Source: Amoebophrya sp. A120 (lineage: Eukaryota > Sar > Dinophyceae > Syndiniales > Amoebophryaceae). From it: a stretch of 64,000 nucleotides of DNA. The notes beneath the pieces were generated by a model, which saw nothing but the letters and a program-made list of their open reading frames with translations, was not told the origin of the DNA and did no database searches. The translations under genes were made by a program, and so were the position numbers. The DNA lies in assembly GCA_905178155.1 (NCBI GenBank), contig CAJINV010000001.1:9631865-9695864 (forward strand). The letters are read 5' to 3'. Within the stretch, counting starts at the first letter, position 1, and each line of letters starts with the position of its first letter. Below, piece by piece: positions 33,832 through 46,466 of this stretch.

Positions 33832-34521
33832 TTTCAAAATTGTCAAGCTCGCGAAGAAGCAAAACTAGGACACGACACGCGAGAAAAAAGCGCAAAGGAT
33901 AGACGTAAACTTCATCTCGTCGATTGGCATGGAAAGAAAAAACGCGCTGCGTCGTGTGGTCGCACCTCAGGACCTCAGTGCTCTCTCGCAACTGCTACAA
34001 AGCTCCACTACTTTGGTCCCGACCAGTGGTAGGATTAGATAGCGTTAGCTAGTAATGCTGCCAAGACCGTAAGTCACTCAGTGTTGGCTCCGTGCCACTC
34101 TTGCAAGCCTGTGGCTCTGCGGCAGAGCTAGAGCAAGCAGGTATTTATTATGCATAGTTTGAGTTTTCCCTGCTGATTCCTTTCAATGTTTGGTGTCCAC
34201 GGATACTACCATTCCTCTAAGCGAAAACGATAACGATGTTTGAGTTTGAAAAAATCTGCGCATTATGCTGTGCTGTCTCACAAATACAGACAGGCTTTCA
34301 TGTGCGTGAGAAGTCGGGTTTGCGAGCCGACCAACATGCGAATCGGAATCATGTGTGAAAAGAAAACTATGGAAAAGGATAAACGAATCTCGCGAGTCTT
34401 TGAGAGAGAGAGAGATCGAAATAACAACAGAATTCCTGTGCGTATGCCTCAGTGGGTGATATACCACGACACAACAAGTACACGACCCGCCGGTCAGTGA
34501 CTTCCATTGACAGGTATCACT
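33832..34521. other. 690-bp intergenic region, nothing recognised
   Basis: Only short ORFs. It contains a small GA-dinucleotide run near 34400. It separates the small mitochondrial-type gene from the 3' end of the next gene. Confidence 0.4.
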
Positions 34522-37247
34522 TCACTTTTTTGGGCTGCTCTGCTTCGCCAGGGGTGGTACCGCGGAGCCAACCAGCACGGCCGCCATCATCACCAGCCCC
34601 GGGTCGTAGTGCTGAATACCGGGGACGAGCTGGCACGTCAATACATGCCGGTCGTGGAAAAGGAAGAGCTCGGCAACGGTTTCTCCAAACATGTTGTAAA
34701 CTTCGCCAAATTTCTGCTCTTTGCCAAGTTCCGGATCGCCGTAGTCGAAACCGAGGATCAACACCTGCAGTCAATAAAGTGTTCAATGTGAGCACATTTA
34801 CAGGACACTACGATGATGTGAGCAAATTTGCAGGGCACTAAGAGGGCAGGCTGGTCGCACTCGAGGAAGCTGACGCGAGTCCTTGCGTCAAATCAAAAGC
34901 TTGAAGCAAAATATAGAAATACACTGTGCCCCCCGTCCGTAGTTTGAAACTTGCAGTGGTAGGGGTACTTTTGCGATTCGTCGATTCCACTGTACAAATC
35001 GTACAGCGCCTCGTCCTTGGCGTTCAGAATCTGTTCCCGGCGAACCGATCCTAGTTTCTTCGTGTTCAGTTCTCCCTGCTCGTCCGCGTCTTTCTTCGGG
35101 CTGCTTTTTTTGCTCCCACCGGCGCGTTGAAGCGTGAAGCTACCACGCTTGCCCCGCACTTCCCCGTCAATGTCGGGCACAAACATGGGAAAATTACTGC
35201 CAGGATTCGGACACAGGTGCAGGGTATACCTGATCGTAGAAGTGGGTTGGCTAGTTTTTTCTGTGAAAGGGAACCAGTGATCATGTTGAAGTGGTGCAAA
35301 CCCCTGCATCCCTGCGCCGGGAAAAACGAGAAAAACAAGAACGCTTCAGAGCCATCTTGCGCTGCATCATGACCGTGAGCACGAAAACAAGCACAAAATA
35401 CTTATCTCCCTCGGCGTTCCACTCGACGTTTGGCATCAGCTTTAGCGTTGCCGTTTCCAGCGCAACTTTGCAGCCCTGGCACCTCCCGAGGCTGTACTCT
35501 AGCAGCGTCTGCAAAGTGGAGATTTCCTGCACCGCGGTATTGTACTGCGGAAATCTCGGTGCCGTTTTCGCCTTGCAGATTGCGAGCCTCTCTTTCAGCC
35601 CCGCGAGCTGAAAAAGGATGCGGTTGGCTTCGCGCTTGATCTCTTTTTTCTCTTCCGCCAACCGCTGCTCTGCGGAGGAGCAGAGCTCCACTTCCTGCGC
35701 TTCGTCATCCTTCACCACCACGTCGATTTCCCGCCCGCCGAGACTATCGACCGGCGGCTGCTGCTCCACTGGGCTGACGCTGATCTTTTCGGGTGGCGCG
35801 CGGGAGGACTGCTGCTGGTCTGACGAGCAGGTGAGCGCGACGAGCCGCTGGCGGAGCGCGGCGATCCGCCGGTCGTGTTTCTGCAGGGTGCTGCGCACCT
35901 TGTACAGAACTCCGTGGACCTGGAACCCGTTGGCGCACCGATCTGCCTGGCTGAGTAGGTCTTCCGTGGGATCGCCCAGCTCGAAGGCCTTCTTCAGCAC
36001 CAAGCGGGCCAGGTCGCCGGTGAGTTCCTTCGAGCCTGGAACCTTGTTTTCGTCTATCACGTCTTCCTGCACGCTCGGCCTGGCGCTATCTGTTTTTTTG
36101 AATAAAAAAATTCTTGTTGACCAAACGGAGAGGAAAAAAAGTTGCACTGAATGTAGACAGAGATGTCGATCGCTCCTCGGTGACCATCCAATTCATGAAA
36201 CGAAGGAAGCACAAAACCATGATACGGTCCTGCTGCAGGCGCTCGTAGAGTTGCACTGTCCCCGTGGAGCTCTCACTTTTTGACCGCCCGCGAGGACGGC
36301 TGAGGTCCTTTACCAAACTCAAGCGCAGAGGTGGATCTTTCGGGGTGGTGCCGTCGTTGGTGGTGCTGACGTGCAACAATGGAGCCTTAGAGGAGCTCGA
36401 ACTAGATGCGGACGTCCCGAAAGATTTCCCATGACCTCCAGGAAGGTCAACAGGTTCCAAGCCACCACTGCCGCGCTTTTCGTCCTGATTTAGAAGATTT
36501 CTTGAAGATCTTGATTTTATATACTTATAATGGATCGACTGCATGATCATGCTCGCAATTATAGTTGCCCCGAAAGCCAGTAAGACAGAGACTCTCGTCG
36601 TGACTTGGTATTTCATCCGAAAGATCGCGGAACTTCACGTCAAGAAACTCATCTCCTTTTATCCGTTTCCGTATCGACTCAACATGAGGATCGATGACAG
36701 TATTGAAACTCCTAAGTATGGGAATAAGCAGAAAATCTACGTTGCTTTTTGTGGCAGAAGACGACGACGATGATGATGAGCCGGACCTGAAATTCCCCGG
36801 GAGGGGAACGATTCTGACAGGTACAGAAAGGGGTTGGTGAAATTCTGTACTAGCTTTCGCTGTTGCAGCATGGCCTGAAGACTGTGGTCCTTTGGTGGTG
36901 TCTTCGGTACTTCTTGGTGGAACCGGCACCGCCTTGACACTGCTGATCACCCTCTTTCGCGTCGGGAGCACGGGCGCTAGCTCAAGTTTCGTACCACTAT
37001 CGCGTTTCTCCGCGGACCCAAAGCTGTCGCCGGACTTCGCCTTGAGATCCGGAGTCGGCTCATCTGTGCGAAACAAACGCCTTTGCGCAGCAGGCGTGAG
37101 AAACTTCTCATACCAATCGTCGTCGGAATCGAGCTTGGTGCTGTATCGAACCAGTATCCCGGCATCGCCGGACTGAACGACACGGCACGAAAGCCAGGCT
37201 GCAGCACTACCGCTCCATACGTACCCCTGATCTACGGACGCAGGCAT
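34522..37247 (-). CDS. Unknown 667-aa protein, 5 exons
   Basis: Exons 37247-36741, 36484-36226, 36089-35402, 35229-34923 and 34764-34522 sum to 2,004 nt. All four introns fit GT-AG; the first donor (GTAGAT at 36740) is the least certain. The first ~55 residues (YVWSGSAAAWLSCRVVQSGD...VRYS) resemble the short beta-rich 'VWS...W..G.V' modules seen in many alveolate proteins; this is a loose likeness. A Ser-rich linker and a helical, charged region follow (EEKKEIKREANRILFQLAGLKERL). A Cys-containing segment then reads GRCQGCKVALET...EGDKYTLHLCPNPG. The C-terminus holds HCKF...GHSVLILGFDYGDPELG and a hydrophobic stretch LVMMAAVLVGSAVPP. The Cys pattern recalls secreted-type beta domains but is not diagnostic, and I assign no function. 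Confidence 0.7.
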
Positions 37248-37599
37248 GATTCGGGTGACGGAACAAACACACTCTAGGAAACTGCCATGGCGTCACATCC
37301 ACACGAGCACGAGTCAGAAAGTATGAGTGTAGCTTTGGAATGGTAAATCTCTCGCGTAACCCTCGAGCAACGTGGTTTGGTGTCCGAATCCGCTGTGCTC
37401 GCCCCTTCCTCTGTCTTCTTGTAAGCACTTAGGTATCGATGTGAAGTATCATCTAGGCCAACTCTGTTTGTTGCTACAACGCTTCGGCTAACTATGGAAC
37501 GCGAAGACGACTGAGTGACGCAACAACACAATGAACGCCACACATACGCGCGGACGCTCGTCGTGCTTCAGAACTCATATCAATTAGATAGGAAGCAGA

Positions 37600-39190
37600 G
37601 TTTTCGCAGAAAGTGGCGCAGCGATAAAACGCGAGCGCGCGACATAACAACGCGCGCGCGCCCGGAGGGAAGCCCTGCGCGCGGCGCCGGCCGGATCGAT
37701 CCCCCCGGCCCGCCGAAGGAAGCGCACCGGCTTCGGGGCACTGGGCCCGCGAATGGTCTCCAGTTTCGCCAGGACGGCGCTGCCTGCCCTCCTCACCCCC
37801 ACCGACTATCGCCCCGGTCTTCTTCGCTTCGTTTTGGGCCGGGACACACACAGGGGGGGCGGGCGGAGCGCTCGCTCTTCGGCTATGCATGCGGGGGCTG
37901 CTGCCCCGCTTCACGGCCGCAAACTGTTCCGCCGACAATGACTGCGCCCAGGAGCCGGCCGCCCCAGTTCTCTCCGGTGCATCCGGGCCACAGCTCTCGG
38001 GCGATCCGACGCGACGCCCCTCGCTACTTCGAGAGGGAGTGCGCTTGTCGGCGCCCGGGCGTGGTCCACCCTGGTAGCAGCCGCCGCAACATCTCAACTC
38101 GCTACGCAAGCAGGCGGCTCCTAGCTCAGCGGACCGGCCGCCGCCATTTGCGAGGCTTCTGGTGCAACCCTCACCGCCTTCCAGGTGGTGCCCAGGTCCG
38201 GCAATGGCTTCGCCTTTTAATCTTCCGCCATAGGCTCGCATTGGTGATCCCGGTGCTTTAGTAGCGCCTGCAACGTCCCAACCTGGCCGACCTATTTCGC
38301 TCCAATAGCAAAGGCCGCGAGGCGATCGCGCTTGGTGTGCTCCTTTATGGCGCCTCCCCTCCCCCCTGCGGCCGATGAACGAAGCCGCGGCCCTGCTGCG
38401 CATCGAGATCGACTCCGTCGCCGCGTACGAGAGGGCCTTCATGGCGGGCAATCAAAAATAAAGGGCCGGTAGGCGCGGCCGGCTGTGCGCTGGATATGGG
38501 CAACATCCCGGACCAGCCCCGCCCCGTCCGGGTTCCGGAAAAAAATCGCAAGGGGCCGGCCGGTCTCTTTGGTGGGGGGCCACGCCCGAAATACACCCAG
38601 CAAACAAAGAAACAAACCGGGGCCCGGGGCGGCGAAATGCGGCCGCCTAGGCGCGACACAGAAAGGCCGGGCCCCGACGCTTTCGACCGCGCCTCCTAAG
38701 CGGGTCAAGGCCTGCACGACCGCGGGCAGGTTGTGCATTTGGAAGCTGTACCCGTTTGGGACTGCCGGCAAGCGCGCCACCCGGGGCATCCAACCAGGGC
38801 CAGGTGACGGGCCCGCCGGCCACCAAGGGAAGGGAAGCGGCCCCGGAAAGGCGGGGCGCGCCCGATGAAAACCCCGCGGCGGTCCGCGGCGCCTCCCAGG
38901 CCGAAGATGCGGCGGACATCCTCCGCAATACGCCGCCAGACAAAGAGCGGCGCGACCGTCTGGAACCCTTCGCGGAAGCCGCCTTGGCTCGGGCTGTGCC
39001 GCCCGGTCTTCTCCAGCATGCACGCGAAGCGCTCGCGCAATGCCTTCCGCAGATTCTTCTTGAAGATCGCGGAGTTGGCTGTGCCTCGATGGTCATTCAA
39101 ATCAGCACGGTCCCCCTTGCCCTTGAACAGAAGCAGCGCAGCGGTGTCCAACACTTTAAAATCTTCGCCCTCAAAAAGTTTGAAACCCTG
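37600..39190 (-). pseudogene. Degenerate LINE-type reverse transcriptase relic in a GC-rich island
   Basis: On the minus strand, about 39186-38860 reads like the start of a non-LTR reverse transcriptase: ALLLFKGKGDRADLNDHRG, then a Lys/Arg-rich stretch, then SPSQGGFREGFQTVAPLF and VWRRIAEDV. These correspond to the family's KGKGD-NYRGI and QAGFR-G-S blocks. After that the homology breaks up between frames and no YxDD catalytic motif is readable. Further GC-rich open stretches continue to about 37600 in several frames. The block is much richer in G+C than the flanks. I read it as one decayed retroelement copy; the limits are set by composition only. Confidence 0.65.
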
Positions 39191-39194
39191 ACAG

Positions 39195-40055
39195 GAGCGA
39201 CTCGTTGATCAGCTCCGTGATCGGCTGCCAGGCGGCTGCCAGCTTCCTCAGTAGCAGATCCAAAAGCGTTCCGGACGGAAAGCAGAACAAGAGGAATGGC
39301 AGCTGTGATTGTAACTGTGCGGCTGCGTACTGCCACACCGTCAATTTCTATAGTGCTGCTGAAATTGGGTCCTTACGTTTCTTCAGAACTTTTAACGTCA
39401 GCATTTTCAGACGCAGCACAATACGCCACGGCAAACGGAGAAGTTAGTTTTTTTCTAAAATGGTTGAGCCCCAGGACGAACGGGGGAGATATGAGCATTT
39501 ACACAAAGAAATGAACGGCAATTGGTCTGACTATTCAGAACTAGAGCAAGGCAATGATCAGCGTAGCTGGATGATTCTTGTACAGGTACAGAAACGAAAG
39601 TAGGAGAATGACGCTTGTTGAACTTATTGTGTAATCATTCAATTGACAAACTGAAACTACGCTGGCTTTGCACTAACAAAGTGAGCAACTAAAAGCATTT
39701 CGCAGAAACTTTTACAACTAGACAGAAACAAAAACTAGTACACGACAGTGATAGGTACGTAGAGGGGAAGCAGAAGCCATTTTGTTCATTGCAAGCCAAT
39801 GTCGATGTCCCACATGAATCGAAGAGGCGCGCCGCCCATTCGCAAGCGAGATGACACAAGGAAAGCGGCAGTCGTTAGCCTTCATAGCGAAAAAATCAAA
39901 AAAGAAAACGTCCTCTAACTGCAATGAACTACTAGCGAAACAAAAAAATATGGGTGATGCATGCTCTTCGTTTGCGACGTAATACGTAGATCTAGATTCA
40001 TTGTATCGAATTCGAATCTCCGAGGATATTAAATGCCAGGTGGTCGTCTACTTTT
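39195..40055. other. 860-bp spacer, no gene seen
   Basis: AT-richer sequence after the retroelement relic, up to the stop codon of the next gene. Only short ORFs and no repeat or RNA gene that I can recognise. Confidence 0.4.
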
Positions 40056-43000
40056 TCACTCCAAGTCCAAACTCGCCAATCCACCGTCTTGCTGCATGAC
40101 GAAGATCTTTGCCCGGTTACTTGAAGCCCGGCGAATTCCGCGCGCCGTCTGGTCGACACTGCTGGAGGAGGCTGGGGACCCGGTAAGAGGCGAATGGTCC
40201 GCGTAGTTTTGGTCCTGCACAACACCAGGAGACTTATGGTATTGGAAGTGTGGAAAGATGATCGGATGTGGAGGGTTCCCAGCAGCATTGACCTCCTCAG
40301 CGCCCGGAGAAGGCGAGGCAGAAGAGGAGTCTTCGTAAGACAGGTCCTGCTCCTCGTCGTCGCTGTCGAAACGATTCGGGCCTTCCTCCCCCATAACTTG
40401 GATCAGCGGGTTCCGTTTGCGGAGCTTCGTGTTTTGTGAGGCTTTGTCTTGCTCTTGCTGTGACCGCAAGAAAAAGGAAAGCGGCGGGGAGGTTGTCGAG
40501 CTCATGTTGTATCTTCCCGCTCGAGCTGCTCTCGTGCCGTTTTCAGAAGAAGTACTCGCAGGTGCCTCAGCGGACGCGGAATTCGAGGCCGAGCCGCCAT
40601 CCATAACCACAGGATCTTCATCGACCATGTCGAATTCCTCGTCGTAAACCGAGCCGAACGGCTTCAATTTGAACTCCCCAGCAGCACTGCGCGCCTCGGC
40701 GTCCGAAGAGGCGTCAACAAACAAGCTTGCATCTTGCTCTGCTTTCACTGGGGACGAGGGTGTAGCAGCCCCAAAGGAGCCTGCAGGAGCGGGTCCGCCT
40801 CCGGTGGCTGCGCCGTCAGGGTGATCCAAAGAGCCACGGCGTGGCGCATCAGCGGAAGAGTTGCTGCTCGCACTCCCCGCCATGGTTTGGAAGTCGTCGT
40901 CCTCGCTGCTGTGTATCCAGGAAAAAAAGTGTGTAAGTGTACCTTTCTTTGAGAAACAGCATCACAAATTTGCTCTACATGACAGAGAAAACCTGTCATG
41001 CGTGGCTTGTAAGGGAAAACACACATGAAAAGAGGACTTCATGGCTGTCTGGCATGACAGGCGTAACTCTGTTGCATGTTCTGCAACACAAATTTACACT
41101 TACACAGTTTTTTTCTTGCATACTATGCCCCTCCTCGTCAATACCGTGAAGTGGTGCAGGTGGGGCTTTCAGGCTCGGTTCGCTTTGCTCGTCTTCGCGT
41201 GCTCGATAATTGTTCCGCAACCTTCTACCGCCTTTGCTGTGCTGGTCGTCCCCGCCGCCGACGGAATGATCGGAGACACGCTCATCCACCTGTTGTTCTC
41301 CTGCCGATGAGGCCAGTTCGTCTGATACCTGGCTGTTTCTTTGTGTACCCGAACCCTCCGTTGCGGCGTCAGTATTCTCAAGCGGATCATTCTTTGGAAA
41401 GGAAACAACTTCTACCTCCGCAAGGCTAGTTGCAGGACCTTGTTGAGGCTGCCTGAGCTTGCGCTGCACCTCTGCAAATGAGCCGTCTACAACATCCTCC
41501 ATTCTCACCCCCTCTTCAGGGAGATACTTGCCCAAGAAAGCAGCGCCTCTGTTGCTGGATAACGTCCCTTGCCCAGTTGAAGATTCACTTTGACTTTGCC
41601 AAGGAAGGAAGTCTTGCGCGGAATAGTCAGGGTCGATGTCGACGACGCCCTGCTGTGTCAGGGAAGGTTCATCTTCTTCCGTCTTGGCCGCAAAGGCATA
41701 GCTACTCTCCACCTCGGGCGAACCACGATCGCCATCGTCAAGGCCACTATTCGTATTGCTTCTAGCTTCTGTCTGTGAAGCCGGGCGCCCTCCTGATCCT
41801 GAAGAATCATGCAGATTACTTTCACGAGCATTCGCGTTCTTGAGCGCATTTTGCAATGCTTGCTTGATGGTCAGCAACTGTGTATTCGTTGGAGGGGCAG
41901 GCGCAGGCTCCTCTCCCTCGCCATTGCTCCCACGGCTGCCTGCCCCCCAAGCTCCTTCACGCGGTGGCGGAACTGGTGGACACGAGTCTGCAGCACTACC
42001 AGCTCCATTTGGATTTCCTTCTGAGCACCGAAGAGACGTCAAGAAAACGTCCTCTTCATTATCATCGTCGTCAGCGGGACTATTTTCACGATTGAAGCCA
42101 TCGCGAGACGACCCGCTACCTCCTCCTTCCACATCGTCTGGAACGCCGCGGAGCGTTTGCTCCGGTAGTTGCTGTTGCGCGTCGGAGTTTGGATCATTTT
42201 GAGATGGAATATTGAGCTGCTGCTCCTGAGCAACCTCTTCGGCATCTTGCACAACCTCCTCGGGTGTGACCGTTCGATGAGATGAGGTGTCATCTTCGTC
42301 CTCTGGAGATGATTCGCCCTCCGCTCCGCCGCTGATACCATCCTCGTTTTCCGACCGCGCCGAGCCGTTCTGCGCCTCCCTGCTCAGTGCGCGCGACAGC
42401 CGCGCCGAGGCGGTTTCTGACGCTTCGGTCGGCGCTCGTGAGGAAGGCGGCACCGGCGAAGTGGTCATTTCCGGAGGCAGGTCGTCGCCAGAGTTGCTGG
42501 TGTTCACAGCTCGCTCATCCTCTTCTGCGTCTGAGACCCAGCTGGCTGGGGTTGCAATGTTGAAGCCTTCGTCGTCCTCGTTCATTCGATGCCAGTCCGT
42601 ATTTTCGTTCGTTGCATCTCCTGTCTCATCGTCCGTGTCCTCCACGATACCGTCCTCGTTCTCTTCTCCTGGACCGTAACTGTGCCCATTCAAAGCTTGC
42701 GGCGCCACTGCAGCGTTGTCTAGACGGGGTCCTTCGGGAGTAGTTCCGACGAGCGGGGGCAGAGGGGCTGGGGGACCAAGAGGAACTACACCGGCGGAAC
42801 TATGATCGCCTGGGGGAATCAGCGATTCGATTTCTCGTTCGTCGAGCGTCAAACCGGGGTGCAGCTGCGGTTGTAGTGGTGCGCCGGTGAAACTTGGGCG
42901 CCGGGTGGAGAGTCTTGAGACGTGAGTGGGCGTGTGAAAGTCGGAGTCGATGCCGGTAGGGGACATCAAGTTTGGGATTCGATAAGGATTGTTGTCGTCG

Positions 43001-46000
43001 GAGCCGGTCAAATGGCCGGGTCGGGCCACGAGCGGAAGGGATGGTGGCTGCTCTGATGTTCGGTGTGCATCAACGGTCTGTATATGCAGAAAAAGAAAAG
43101 TCAAACTTGTGCATTGGCTTGGCAAAACAAGCAAGCAGAGGAAGAGAATCGTAGGACCCTCAAAAAATGACTCGGCTCCTGTATTAACACAATCAGCAAA
43201 ACAAGAAGTATCCACTAGTAGTTTCTGTACCGGTCCGGGTCCGAAGCCGGGGGGCTGAGGTTGCGCTACAGGCGCAGCGCGCACGTCCGAGTCGTCATCC
43301 CAGTCGTCATCCCACCAACTGCTCAGGGTTTTCCGCTTCGGGGGACCAATGCGGTACTGCCCTGCTCCAGAGGCCAAGGGCACTTGAGGAGAATGCGCCG
43401 GCTGTGGTGGCGGGGGCATCAACGAGGCATGTGGCTGAGACGACCAGGCCCCCTGATGCTCCAACTCCCCCGGATCTGTAAAGTGAAGATTCAAGTACTT
43501 GATGAACTTGTGATGTTGATGTACTATCATAGTCATGAGAGTCAAAAACTAAGGCTTGAAAGAGCTATCGCGTACACTGTGGCGCAGCTGCAGGCTGGCC
43601 CTGAAACTCCGGTGGTCGGGGCAGGTAATTGCGCCAGTGATTGCCACTGCCGTCTGGGCCACTGCTGCCACCGGCTCCCCAGGCTCCGTGTTGCGCTCCG
43701 TGGTGCATCGCTTGTGCTGCGGGGTCACACCAGGAGCCCTGGTTTTGAAAATCGCACTGCGACGAGGGGCGCGGTGGTGGTGCGGACGCTGGAAATGCGA
43801 GAGGTACCGGCACGGATATGCCGCCAACAGTCGTTCCATTGTGGTACTGCGAATTCATCATGCTTGTTGCGCAACCTGCGCCAAAGCACTCCGTTTGCTC
43901 AACCACGGATCCGCGACGGCTTGCTGCGCCCTGGTGTTGCCCAGGAGGCAAGAGTGGTTGGTATCCAGACGGCTGGATGAAGCCCGGTGGTGCTGCTGCT
44001 GCTTGTCCTCCGATTCCTGCGTTTATAGTTCCCAAGTGCGGCTGCGTCGCCATAATTGCAGGTCCGGCTTGCGGCTGCTGAGGTGCGTTTCCGCGGAACC
44101 CCCAACCGAAACTGCCTCCCCAGCTGGTCTGCGGCTGCGGCACTTGCTGCTGTTGCGGAAACTGCGGCTGTTGCTGGCCCCGCGAAGACTGACCAGAGAA
44201 CATGTGGCGAAGGGAGGAAGCTAGGGAAGAACCCGGCCAATCACTGCCCATGCGTCCCTGCAGAGATTGCAAACTCGCAGACAGCACCTGCTCTTCGTAC
44301 GATGGGTGTCCTCCTGCCCCGGCGTCGAGTCCCGCACCTCCGCCTGGAATGATGTGAACCGGATCGTGCGCAACACTGAGCCGTCTTTCCAGTGCAGTGA
44401 TGTCGTGCCCATTTTCCACGAAGGAACCGCGGCGGTAGTCTTCGCGCGAAGAACCACTTGGCTTTTTTTGTTCGGGGCTCCGGCGGCGAAACAACGCAAA
44501 TGAGGAACTGCCGCCGGACCGGCTCAGCGACTCGTCTGCGGAGCCTTCAGGTCCGCGGGGGCGGCGTGGTTCTGGAGAAGGATCGCGAGACCGGCGGCTC
44601 GGCTCTCGTTGTGACCTGCGGACTGACTTATTACCACGTGCACCAGTCGAGGAAGGTTGCTCTTCGTAACCCTTGTTCGTCCTGGAGGAAGTTGTGGTTG
44701 CAGCACCCCGAGAGGAAGCTGCAGCGCCCGGACTGCGCGAGTCGGAGTCTGCAGCGTCTTCCACCGCACTGCGCCGGCGTGACTTTTGCACCTGGAAACG
44801 ACCGCGCTGCTCCATCACGGGCGACGACTCGCGGTCCGGACCAGAATCGGAGGTCGCCGACAGCTCCAGAGACTTTTCGCGATTGGAACTGCCACCGGAA
44901 TCTGACAGACCGCTGAGACTCGCAAGATCGTCTGATGCCGGCGTGGCGCCAGGCCTCGAATCGCCGCGACCAGAGCCGCGAGACCTTCGCTTTGCAGCCT
45001 CGTGCCCACTGTCCTGCTTCAGGCGCAGCTTGCTATCTTTCTCCCCCTCGGCGCGTGGGGAGGATGACTGTCTTGCGGTAGAACGGCGACCACTATCGTC
45101 CGTAGTCTCTGGTGTTCTACTGCTAATAATAGAAGAATTCCGAGTTTTTTTCGACTGGCCTCTTTCTAGCGGAGATTCGCGATGATCCTTGCTGCGCAAC
45201 GTGTTCCCCGAGGTATAGCGCCGTGGGCGATTTTCTTCACCGTCCAGGTCTATCTGCCGACTTCTTTCTTGCAGTGGCGGGACCGACCCTCGTCGATTTG
45301 GGTGAGTCGAAGAGCGTAAGAATCCATCCTCGTCCACTGTAACACCTTCTGTGCTGCCATGAAGATGCCCACTTGTTCCTGGGTTGAAGAGCACCCTCCG
45401 CAGATCCTCGGAGCACAGAATCGCCACCACTGTAACCGACCCGACCAACGCTAGCGAAATCAGAAGAGACAGCTGCAACACTTTACCGGGCATCATGGCA
45501 CCTGTGGCGGCTCCTACTCCAGATGGACCACTACTGCTGTTCACTCCGTCCATTTCCGGCGCAACTCCGGGGCGCGCATGCTTGCCGCCTTTGGTCCTGT
45601 GGTCCGGCGGGTAATTATAGGAGCTGCTCCCACCACCGTCCCCTCCTGTATTGGCCCCCGCACGACGCCATCCTCGACTTGCGTGAGCGCTGCGCTTGCT
45701 TCCGCGCAGCATACCTCGGCCGCTGCGCTGGTGACCACTCATGTTGGCTCTCCGAGTACTGGAGGATTTGTTCGAAACTTCTTGTGCTTGACTCAAGCTC
45801 CCTCGCAACGACGCCGGGGCCCAGTCGGGCGGCGGCCCCATGTTCTTTGGGGACAGCAGCTGGTCTCCGGAGGATTCGCCCCAGTCCGACACGTCGGCGA
45901 CGCTGCCGTGTTGCGCGGGGTCTTGCCGCTCCGCTTCGGTTGGAGGCTGGTAGCGCTCCATGATGCGTGTCCGCTCCTCCTCGAGCGCCATCAATGCCTC

Positions 46001-46114
46001 GTGCATCTCCTGCAGCTCGCGGTTCGCACCAGACATCTTCTTGTTCCTGCGCGAAGTCGGACCCGCTGCAGACGTTACGGGCGATGCGGATGGTTGCGAA
46101 CCTTCCTCATTCAT
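40056..46114 (-). CDS. Unknown 1,863-aa single-pass membrane protein, 4 exons
   Basis: Exons 46114-43576, 43475-43231, 43077-41123 and 40908-40056 sum to 5,592 nt. Introns 1 (100 bp) and 2 (153 bp) are GT-AG; intron 3 is the introner at 40914-41122. Residues 30-60 form a short charged helix (ELQEMHEALMALEEERTRI). One clear transmembrane segment lies at residues 212-234 (VLQLSLLISLALVGSVTVVA). The rest is predicted disorder: Ser/Arg/Asp-rich to about 600, then Gly/Gln/Pro-rich (QQQPQFPQQQQVPQPQ), then acidic Ser/Glu-rich to the end. There is no signal peptide, so topology is unclear. An SSWWDDDWDDD motif occurs just after exon 2 begins. I recognise no family. Confidence 0.8.
40914..41122 (-). 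mobile_element. Introner element (209 bp), last intron of the 40056-46114 gene
   Basis: Inverted repeats of about 29 bp start TATCCAGGAAAAAAAG and end CTTGCATA, both with the block GTGTAAGTGTA (one strand) or its complement. The flanking duplication is CTGTG (40909-40913) and CTATG (41123-41127), one mismatch, so this copy may be older. Removal of the element plus one duplication joins ...DEEGH to SSEDDD... in frame. Confidence 0.85.
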
Positions 46115-46466
46115 TCTGTAAGAAGTACTGCATTTTCATCGCTCCGCATTTTCGACGCGCGCGCATTTGCTGCAACACTCTGGTTATCTTTTTTACACGA
46201 GCCTGAGACCTCGCTAGAAGTTCAGGTTTGACATTGATGGCCAGTTGAAGTAGTTGTGGAGGGCCACACGCCGCCCTTTCGGCAAATCATGATCGCGACG
46301 CTTCGGGCATCCTAAGCATAAAGCACTGACGGAGCACGACGAGCGCGACTGTGACTCTGACTGAACATCCAGATTACAAAATGAGGCCGGGGCGGGCAAT
46401 TCTCTGATGATTTTGTGTATTTCATTTGCAAGAAAGATATTTCATTATTTTCAGCACGTTTTTTCC

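Noticed and set aside
37600-39190. GC-rich island as a bacterial gene transfer
   Set aside because: The longest informative frame resembles a non-LTR reverse transcriptase, and other frames are broken, which fits a decayed retroelement better.
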